A DNA stretch of 55,141 nucleotides. Source: W0P28-013 sp963593685 (GTDB lineage Bacteria > Bacteroidota > Bacteroidia > Bacteroidales > Paludibacteraceae). Every line of letters begins with the position of its first letter. Position 1 is the stretch's first letter. The notes beneath the pieces were generated by a model. The model saw nothing but the letters and a program-made list of their open reading frames with translations. It ran no database searches and was not told the DNA's origin. This document shows positions 49,969 through 55,141 of this stretch, piece after piece. A program made the position numbers and the translations under genes. The DNA is taken from contig CAVBBP010000010.1 of NCBI GenBank assembly GCA_963593685.1, positions 1-55,141 of the forward strand, written 5' to 3'.

Positions 49969-52113
49969 ATGAAACCCAATTTCAAAAATATCGACATTAA
50001 ACAGGTTCCCGCTTCGGAGGCGAAGGCGGCGAATACTGAAAATTGGCTCACTCCTGAACAGATTCCTGTGAAGCCGATTTACACCAAAGAGGACCTCGAA
50101 GGTCTTGAACATTTGAACTACGCTGCTGGTCTGCCGCCGTTCTTGCGCGGTCCATACAGCGGCATGTACCCCATGCGTCCGTGGACTATCCGCCAGTACG
50201 CAGGCTTCTCTACCGCCGAAGAGTCGAACGCTTTCTACCGCCGCAACTTGGCAAGCGGACAAAAGGGCCTTTCGGTGGCATTCGACTTGGCCACACACCG
50301 CGGCTACGATGCCGACCACGAACGCGTTGTGGGCGATGTGGGCAAAGCGGGCGTTTCTATCTGCTCGGTCGAGGACATGAAAGTGCTGTTCGACGGCATT
50401 CCGCTGAACAAAATGTCGGTGTCGATGACGATGAACGGCGCAGTGCTGCCCATTTTGGCATTCTACATCAACGCTGGATTGGAGCAGGGCGCAAAACTCG
50501 AAGAGATGGCTGGCACCATTCAAAACGACATCTTGAAAGAGTTTATGGTGCGCAACACCTACATCTATCCGCCCAAATTCTCGATGAAAATTATCGCCGA
50601 CATTTTCGAATACACTTCGAAAAATATGCCGAAGTTCAACTCTATTTCGATTTCGGGCTACCACATGCAAGAGGCGGGTGCCACGGCCGACATCGAGTTG
50701 GCCTACACGCTGGCCGACGGCCTCGAATACCTGCGCACTGGCGTGAACGCTGGCATGGATGTCGATTCGTTTGCTCCACGCCTGTCGTTCTTCTGGGCCA
50801 TCGGCACCAACCACTTTATGGAGATTGCCAAAATGCGCGCTGGTCGTCTGCTTTGGGCAAAGATTGTGAAGAGTTTCGGTGCGAAAAACCCGAAATCGCT
50901 GGCATTGCGCACGCACTGCCAAACATCGGGCTGGTCGCTCACCGAGCAGGACCCGTTCAACAATGTTGGACGCACCTGTATCGAGGCGATGGGCGCAGCA
51001 CTCGGTCACACGCAGTCGCTCCATACCAACGCCCTCGACGAAGCCATTGCGCTGCCAACCGATTTTTCGGCGCGTATTGCGCGTAACACGCAGATTTACA
51101 TTCAAGAAGAGACCAAAATCTGCAAACAAATCGACCCATGGGCTGGTTCGTACTACATCGAAGCACTCACCAACGAGTTGGCCGAAAAGGCGTGGGATCA
51201 TATTCAAGAGATCGAGAAACTTGGCGGTATGGCCGCTGCCATCGAAACAGGCATCCCGAAAATGCGTATCGAAGAGGCGGCCGCACGCACCCAAGCGCGC
51301 ATCGACTCGGGCGTGCAGAAAATCATCGGTGTGAACGAGTACCGTTTGGAACACGAAGACCCGATCGACATTCTCGAAATCGACAACACCGCCGTGCGCG
51401 AACAGCAGATTGCTCGTTTGAAAGAGTTGCGCGCACACCGCGACGAGAAAGCCGTGCGCGAAGCATTGGCCGCCATCACCGCGTGTGTCAAAGATTTCAA
51501 CGAAGGCCGCAAGAGCAGCGAAAACCTGCTCGATTTGGCCGTGAAAGCCGCCAGCGTGCGTGCCACCTTGGGTGAAATTTCCGATGCCTGCGAAGCCATC
51601 GTAGGCCGTTACAAAGCAACCATTAGAACAATTTCAGGAGTGTATAGTGCAGGAACCAAAGACGACGCAGAGTTCAAAAAAGCCTGCGAAATGACCGCGG
51701 CATTTGCCAAACGCGAAGGCCGCCAACCGCGTATTATGATTGCCAAAATGGGGCAGGACGGCCACGACCGCGGTGCCAAAGTGGTTGCCACGGGCTATGC
51801 CGACTGCGGATTCGATGTGGATATGGGACCGCTGTTCCAAACGCCAGCCGAAGCCGCCAAACAAGCCGTCGAAAACGATGTGCATATCTTGGGCGTGTCG
51901 TCGCTGGCAGCAGGCCACAAGACACTGATTCCGCAGGTAATCGCCGAACTGAAAAAACTCGGTCGCGAGGACATCATCGTAACTGCTGGCGGTGTTATTC
52001 CAGCGCAGGACTACGATTTTCTCTACCGTGCTGGCGTGGCGGCCATTTTCGGCCCTGGCACGCGTATTCCCTACTCGGCCATCAAGATGATGGAAATTCT
52101 GAACGCCGAATAA
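49969..52113 (+). CDS. mutB: Methylmalonyl-CoA mutase large (catalytic) subunit
   Basis: The adenosylcobalamin-dependent catalytic subunit, 714 residues. The substrate barrel has FLRGPYSGMYPMRPWTIRQYAGFSTAEESNAFYRRNLA, QKGLSVAFDLATHRGYD, and GYHMQEAGATADIELAYTLADG. The C-terminal cobalamin domain (about 580-714) contains KMGQDGHDRGAKVVATGYADCGFDVD, with the cobalt-binding His in DGHDRG. Length and motifs are complete. It must work with MutA (about 620 residues), encoded upstream beyond the inserted IVP gene. Epimerase and meaB are not in this window. Strong terminator at 52143-52170. Confidence 0.97.
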   Translation: MKPNFKNIDIKQVPASEAKAANTENWLTPEQIPVKPIYTKEDLEGLEHLNYAAGLPPFLRGPYSGMYPMRPWTIRQYAGFSTAEESNAFYRRNLASGQKGLSVAFDLATHRGYDADHERVVGDVGKAGVSICSVEDMKVLFDGIPLNKMSVSMTMNGAVLPILAFYINAGLEQGAKLEEMAGTIQNDILKEFMVRNTYIYPPKFSMKIIADIFEYTSKNMPKFNSISISGYHMQEAGATADIELAYTLADGLEYLRTGVNAGMDVDSFAPRLSFFWAIGTNHFMEIAKMRAGRLLWAKIVKSFGAKNPKSLALRTHCQTSGWSLTEQDPFNNVGRTCIEAMGAALGHTQSLHTNALDEAIALPTDFSARIARNTQIYIQEETKICKQIDPWAGSYYIEALTNELAEKAWDHIQEIEKLGGMAAAIETGIPKMRIEEAAARTQARIDSGVQKIIGVNEYRLEHEDPIDILEIDNTAVREQQIARLKELRAHRDEKAVREALAAITACVKDFNEGRKSSENLLDLAVKAASVRATLGEISDACEAIVGRYKATIRTISGVYSAGTKDDAEFKKACEMTAAFAKREGRQPRIMIAKMGQDGHDRGAKVVATGYADCGFDVDMGPLFQTPAEAAKQAVENDVHILGVSSLAAGHKTLIPQVIAELKKLGREDIIVTAGGVIPAQDYDFLYRAGVAAIFGPGTRIPYSAIKMMEILNAE

Positions 52114-52142
52114 CCGTCGGAATTTCAGCCGATTCTAACGCA

Positions 52143-52170
52143 AGCGGACTCCCAAAATTGAGAGTCCGCT
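52143..52170 (+). terminator. Intrinsic terminator of mutB
   Basis: AGCGGACTC and GAGTCCGCT form a 9-bp stem with a 10-nt loop, followed by TTTATTTG, 30 nt after the stop. Confidence 0.8.
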
Positions 52171-52202
52171 TTTATTTGTGGATTTCTATAAATTCCCAAA
52201 TG

Positions 52203-52236
52203 CAACAAAATGCGCCCCAAAGAGCGCATTTTGTTG
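52203..52236. other. 13-bp perfect hairpin between mutB and PKD gene
   Basis: CAACAAAATGCGC pairs perfectly with GCGCATTTTGTTG around an 8-nt loop. Neither side has a long T run beyond the stem, though the stem arm itself is T-rich. It may be a second terminator between convergent genes. Confidence 0.7.
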
Positions 52237-52285
52237 TAAGAAGTGCGCTACATTTCTGTACGCGCTTTATAAAAGTTGTCGGAAT

Positions 52286-53008
52286 TTATTTCCAAATAAA
52301 TTGGCAACTGATTTGATTTCCATCAACTTCCGACCATGTCAATTCGGTTGGATATTTACTTAATAGTGTACTCGTGTAAAACTTAAAACCAGCGAGTTTT
52401 GTGCCATTTCCTGAATTACTATTACTGTAATACACATTTATCATATACCAGTCATCATCAGCAAGTCCATTCATCAAAACAGGACTCGACAATGGAAATG
52501 GATATGGTAAATTTGCCGTTGATATCAGTTTGTAGACAGAATTTGCCCATGTTGTTGTAAATATATCATCGTCTATTAATTTGAACTTGATATACTTATT
52601 GTTTACCGACAATTTTTTGTATGTTACACCAGCAAAGTAACATTTTGTCGGAGCCTCTACGGTTACATTTTTTGAGACAGAAGACTTAAGACCCATCTGG
52701 CCAGTCACCGTCAATGTAATTTTGTAAACGCCGATGCCATTGTATTTATGGGTCGGATTTTGCTGTTTTGATGTATTCCCATCTCCAAAATCCCAGTGAT
52801 AATAATACGCATTTTCGGATTTATCGGTAAGAACAACCGTCAAAGGTTGTTGAACTTTTACCGAAAAATTTGCCGTTGGGGCAGTGGGTGTAGTACTCGG
52901 AGTACTTGGATTTGACGGATTGTTTGTCCAATAATACGACGAATCGGGGTCCTCTTTGCAAGCCGTACAACAAACGACTAACGCAATACAATAGATGATT
53001 TTCTTCAT
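52286..53008 (-). CDS. PKD-domain lipoprotein
   Basis: The 240-residue lipoprotein has a signal ending VVCCTAC (lipidated Cys at 17) and a Ser/Pro/Thr linker (NPSNPSTPSTTPTAPTA). One PKD domain at about 48-118 carries the signature YYYHWDFGDGNTSKQQNPTHKY. A C-terminal domain of about 120 residues (CYFAGVTYKKLSVNNKYIKFKLIDDD) resembles no family I know. PKD domains mediate protein or glycan contacts at the cell surface. It starts 24 nt after the preceding hypothetical gene ends, so the two may be co-transcribed. AT-rich relative to the core genes. Confidence 0.85.
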   Translation of the reverse strand: MKKIIYCIALVVCCTACKEDPDSSYYWTNNPSNPSTPSTTPTAPTANFSVKVQQPLTVVLTDKSENAYYYHWDFGDGNTSKQQNPTHKYNGIGVYKITLTVTGQMGLKSSVSKNVTVEAPTKCYFAGVTYKKLSVNNKYIKFKLIDDDIFTTTWANSVYKLISTANLPYPFPLSSPVLMNGLADDDWYMINVYYSNSNSGNGTKLAGFKFYTSTLLSKYPTELTWSEVDGNQISCQFIWK

Positions 53009-53032
53009 AAGTGCATTTTTATGGTTAAAAAT

Positions 53033-53809
53033 TTAGAAATTCAAGGCAAGACCGAGTCCTGTTTGGCTCACATTCAGGCTCAATGCCAACTGGGAAGCGC
53101 AGTTTTCGTTGTATGTGTCGATAGATTTACGCTCGTTTTTAAGACCGACGACAAGCAGAGGAATAGCGACCGAACAAGTAACAATACTAACGACATCTAG
53201 CGCAATAGAGGCTTCAGGCGAAGTACCCAACATACAAAGCCCTCCTATCAAACAGCCGCCACCAATGCCCGTAAAGACAGCACCTGCAATGGCACAACGC
53301 TCTGCTTTTTTGTACTTTTGGTATGCCACAGGACAGTTCTTCTCCAATATGCGCACATACTCCTTTGCCGATATGTAGCGTCCTTGGAAAACAAATTCTC
53401 CATCGTCGCGATAGATATAGCCCAACGCTTCGTCTGAAGAGGAGGCGTTAAAAACGCTTTTCTTGTTTTCGGCCGATGGATTGTAGGGCGTTTGTTGCGT
53501 GGTGGTGGTTGTTGGTGTTGAACGCACGGTTGGCATCTGTTGGGTTGTCGTTTGTGCGGTTTGTGCCGTTTCTTTTTTGTTGAACACCTGCACCTCGCCG
53601 TTTTTGAAGATGATGGCACTCAGGTCGCTCACACCGATAACAAAGGTCGGCCCATCTTGGAAACTCCACTTTTTGTAGCGAATTTCGGTGGGCGACACCT
53701 CGGTAATCAACGCCTCGATACGCTCGGCCTTGGCGGTAACGATGATGTCCTGCGCCGACAAAACTGCGCAAAACACCACGCAACAGAATAGGGTAAGTAG
53801 TTTTTTCAT
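53033..53809 (-). CDS. Exported hypothetical protein with two C-terminal membrane segments
   Basis: The 258-residue protein has a signal peptide (KKLLTLFCCVVFCAVLSAQD) and a small N-terminal beta domain, IIVTAKAERIEALITEVSPTEIRYKKWSFQDGPTFVIGVSDLSAIIFKNGEV. I recognise this as common in Bacteroidetes outer-envelope proteins of unknown function. A Thr/Gln-rich linker (about 80-105) follows, then two hydrophobic glycine-rich stretches (IAGAVFTGIGGGCLIGGLCML and a second near 205-225). The frame runs to 53968, but the ATG at 53809 begins the signal peptide; the upstream part is repeat mosaic. Probably in one operon with the PKD lipoprotein. Confidence 0.8.
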   Translation of the reverse strand: MKKLLTLFCCVVFCAVLSAQDIIVTAKAERIEALITEVSPTEIRYKKWSFQDGPTFVIGVSDLSAIIFKNGEVQVFNKKETAQTAQTTTQQMPTVRSTPTTTTTQQTPYNPSAENKKSVFNASSSDEALGYIYRDDGEFVFQGRYISAKEYVRILEKNCPVAYQKYKKAERCAIAGAVFTGIGGGCLIGGLCMLGTSPEASIALDVVSIVTCSVAIPLLVVGLKNERKSIDTYNENCASQLALSLNVSQTGLGLALNF

Positions 53810-54365
53810 GGTCGTTTTTATTATTAAGTTGATTGGTTGATTTTTTCTGTTGAAGCGAAATAAATTTGTCAATCTGTCAATTTGTAAATTTGTAAATTGG
53901 TCTTGGCCTTGGCCTCTTTTCCCGTTTTCCCCAAAGGGGAAAAGCCTTTCGGTCTTCGTCTTAGTCATCGTCTTAGTCTATAAACGATAAACCTATAAAC
54001 TCTAACCTTTCGGACGCACTCGGTGCGTCCCTACAATACAATTATTGAATTATTGATTTATTGAATCATTGAAATGTTCGGACTTTCAACTTTATAACTT
54101 TACAAACTTTATAAACTTTCTACTTTACACACTTTTCACTTTATACACTTTCACACTAATTCACTATTTTGTCTTTTGTCCTTATTCTTTACTCTTTATT
54201 CGATATTATTATTCATTGTTCATTTTTAATTATTCATTGCAACTAATTGATAATCAATTAGTTGCCCCCCCCCATTTTTGCATGGAGGAGGGCATTCGTT
54301 GCACTTTTATGCTGACAAAGGTACATCTTTTGTTTCGCTCCACCAAATTTTTTCGGCGTAAAAAT
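53810..54365. repeat. Intergenic mosaic: A-fragment, B, C, M, K, palindrome and C-tract
   Basis: A short GTTGATTGGTTGATT lies at 53825-53839, CAATTTGTAAATTTG words at 53868-53900, hairpin B at 53913-53949, TAAACGATAAACC words, hairpin C (TCG loop) at 54011-54033, M ladders at 54085-54165, K at 54170-54202, and TTCATTGTTCATTTTTAATT at 54212-54238. Then come the palindrome and C tract described separately. No protein gene is supported. Confidence 0.8.
54239..54323 (-). ncRNA. Candidate short transcript: -7 box, G9 tract, 13-bp palindrome
   Basis: On the minus strand TACCTTTG (54316-54323) is followed after about 40 nt by ATGCAAAAAT, a run of nine G (54265-54273) and GCAACTAATTGAT-T-ATCAATTAGTTGC (54239-54265), a near-perfect palindrome. 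A nine-codon ORF spans the G run. It could be a leader peptide, a small RNA, or a contingency-type tract; the downstream T content is low, so termination is not obvious. Confidence 0.4.
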
Positions 54366-54764
54366 CTATCGGCAGTAAAAATAGTCAATCATCGGGCGGT
54401 GCAAGTAGGCAGAAGTAGCCGTGCCGTCGTCGAGCAGCCAGCGGCGGTTGTTTGCATCGAGCGCCCACAATTGCCCAGCCTCGTAGTCGAACACCCAGCA
54501 TTCCATCGTTGGGAAGCGTGGCAGCAAATTTTCGCACTTGCGGAGCGTGCGTTTCAGTTCGCGATGCGTGGTAATCTCCACCAGCACCAGCGGCTGCATA
54601 GTTTGGGCGGCGAACACCACCAAATCAGGAGCGCGATCGTCCCAATCGTCGGTGAGCGTTATCTCGGTGGCCACCACAAAACGGCTGCGCGGCAGTTCAG
54701 AAGCCACATTCACAAGCAAATCGCCCAGCAAAAACTGATGCTGCCACTGTGGTCGCGGCGACAT
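54366..54764 (-). CDS. Uma2/DUF820-like protein
   Basis: The 132-residue protein has RAPDLVVF near residue 45, LVLVEITTHRELKRTLRKCENLLPRF around 60-85, and ECWVFDYEAGQLWALD. The Asp, the Glu in LVEI, and the Lys after it match the degenerate PD-(D/E)XK core of the Uma2 (DUF820) family, usually annotated as putative restriction endonucleases but without proven activity. The open frame extends to 54851, but the -7 box at 54819-54826 puts the start at ATG 54764. It is shorter than usual (about 180-200), lacking the N-terminal helix pair, so it may be a reduced form. Confidence 0.7.
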   Translation of the reverse strand: MSPRPQWQHQFLLGDLLVNVASELPRSRFVVATEITLTDDWDDRAPDLVVFAAQTMQPLVLVEITTHRELKRTLRKCENLLPRFPTMECWVFDYEAGQLWALDANNRRWLLDDGTATSAYLHRPMIDYFYCR

Positions 54765-54818
54765 ACCGATGCCCGTGTAATTGTCCAATAAACCCAATTT
54801 GCTTGTCGATTTTATTTG

Positions 54819-54826
54819 CAAAATTA
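54819..54826 (-). promoter_or_regulatory. -7 box of the Uma2-like gene
   Basis: Minus-strand TAATTTTG with a TTTG about 16 nt upstream, 55 nt before the ATG at 54764. Confidence 0.5.
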
Positions 54827-54924
54827 GGACTTTTGCGCCGCCCAAACGCACAAAATGGTCGATTTAAGGTTACAGAAAAAGCGGCTTTATGGTTACAAAC
54901 GGCCGCCGTGTGGCGAAAATAGCG

Positions 54925-54932
54925 TATCTTTG
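54925..54932 (+). promoter_or_regulatory. Orphan -7 box facing the right end
   Basis: TATCTTTG followed by GCAC matches the consensus. No clear TTTG -33 element and no following gene inside the window. Confidence 0.5.
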
Positions 54933-55082
54933 CACAAACAAACGAGAGAACTTTCGCCAGTAATTTATGACCGATTTTTTGAATTTATCGGATTTCTAGA
55001 TGTTTTCAGAGATTTTACACAAATTATTTCTGATTTTTCAGACTTTTTGTGTCGTTTTATTATGATTTTTGGCGGCTTTTTG

Positions 55083-55141
55083 GATGCCGAAACGGCATTG
55101 GGCGGCGAGTGTCAAAAATCAGGTTTTGTGTTTCGAAAAAG
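55083..55141 (-). repeat. 59-bp terminal inverted repeat, right copy
   Basis: The reverse complement matches 22-80 at 56 of 59 positions. The window stops at the last base of the match. Identity continues weakly to the left (GGCGGCTTTTTGGATGCCGA against the module F seen at the left end). Confidence 0.85.

Larger units (their letters stand above)
54852..55141. repeat. Right window end: orphan promoter and terminal repeat
   Basis: TATCTTTG at 54925-54932 faces right. Below it is only a ten-codon ORF (54967-54999) and AT-rich DNA with GACCGAT/ATCGGATT complementarity. Module-F-like TTGGCGGCTTTTTGGATGCC leads into the terminal repeat at 55083-55141. The gene driven by the promoter, if any, lies beyond the window. 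Confidence 0.6.

Overview
The window looks like chromosomal DNA from an anaerobic Bacteroidota, most likely the order Bacteroidales. Many genes are preceded by the Bacteroidetes -7 box TAnnTTTG, and Shine-Dalgarno sequences are essentially absent. The gene content also fits: gldH, a protein with a type IX secretion (T9SS) C-terminal domain, paired methylmalonyl-CoA mutase subunits, a RicT/PSP1 protein, DUF5683, DUF5686 and DUF2851. Species cannot be read from the sequence. Both ends of the window lie in copies of one 59-bp repeat in inverted orientation, so this is probably a complete contig that stops at a dispersed repeat.

Layout. 0.2-5.3 kb (minus): helix-hairpin-helix protein, DUF5683, parB, parA, family-9 glycosyltransferase. 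5.5-8.6 kb (minus): glycosyltransferase, radical SAM protein, ribD. 8.8-13.2 kb (plus): glmS-ansA, LysM lytic transglycosylase. 13.5-17.4 kb (plus): MerR regulator, an AT-rich type II restriction-modification pair, alkaline phosphatase, YfcE-like phosphoesterase. 17.7-26.2 kb (plus): DUF5686 protein, mnmA, xseA-xseB, tRNA-Glu (minus), mutS2. 26.5-29.5 kb (minus): large secreted B-repeat protein. 29.5-30.5 kb: two tandem candidate small-RNA genes and a tRNA-like T-arm. 30.5-38.5 kb (minus): M28 peptidase, Dabb protein, gamma carbonic anhydrase, THUMP methyltransferase, pgk, small lipoprotein, trmB, and a YitT gene broken by an in-frame stop. 39-52 kb (plus): DUF2851, membrane protein, polA, holB, ricT-gldH, mutA, a four-helix-bundle (IVP) gene, mutB. 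52.3-54.8 kb (minus): PKD lipoprotein, hypothetical protein, Uma2-like protein.

The genes are mostly housekeeping (chromosome partition, DNA replication and repair, tRNA modification, glycolysis, amino-sugar and riboflavin synthesis, envelope, propionate/succinate interconversion). The remarkable part is what lies between them. Nearly every intergenic region is assembled from one small set of repeated modules. Names used below, written in the sense of the adjacent gene: A = GCGTTAAACT followed by an 8-nt ladder AATCAACY, mostly just before start codons; B = hairpin CTTTTCCCGTTTTCCCC-AAA-GGGGAAAAG; C = hairpin GGACGCACCGCGTGCGTCC; D = GCGGCAGAGCCGC plus AATTTCA repeats; E (GTGAGGA)n, J (GAACATA)n, K (GAATAAA)n and L (GTAGCAA)n, found mostly just after stop codons; G (TAGAAAY)n; H (AATTAAG)n; I (AATTRGAT-like)n; M = CACTTTT/CACTTTA ladder just upstream of -7 boxes; N = 60-bp repeat with GCTCCGCTCGGCATTGCTC; O = 49-bp repeat with CTGCTCCGCAGGTACTCC. 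Most ladders share a 7-nt period although their sequences differ. Their order and strand follow the neighbouring genes. I regard this polarised mosaic, the tandem small-RNA candidates and the IVP gene flanked by inverted repeats as the most promising undescribed material.
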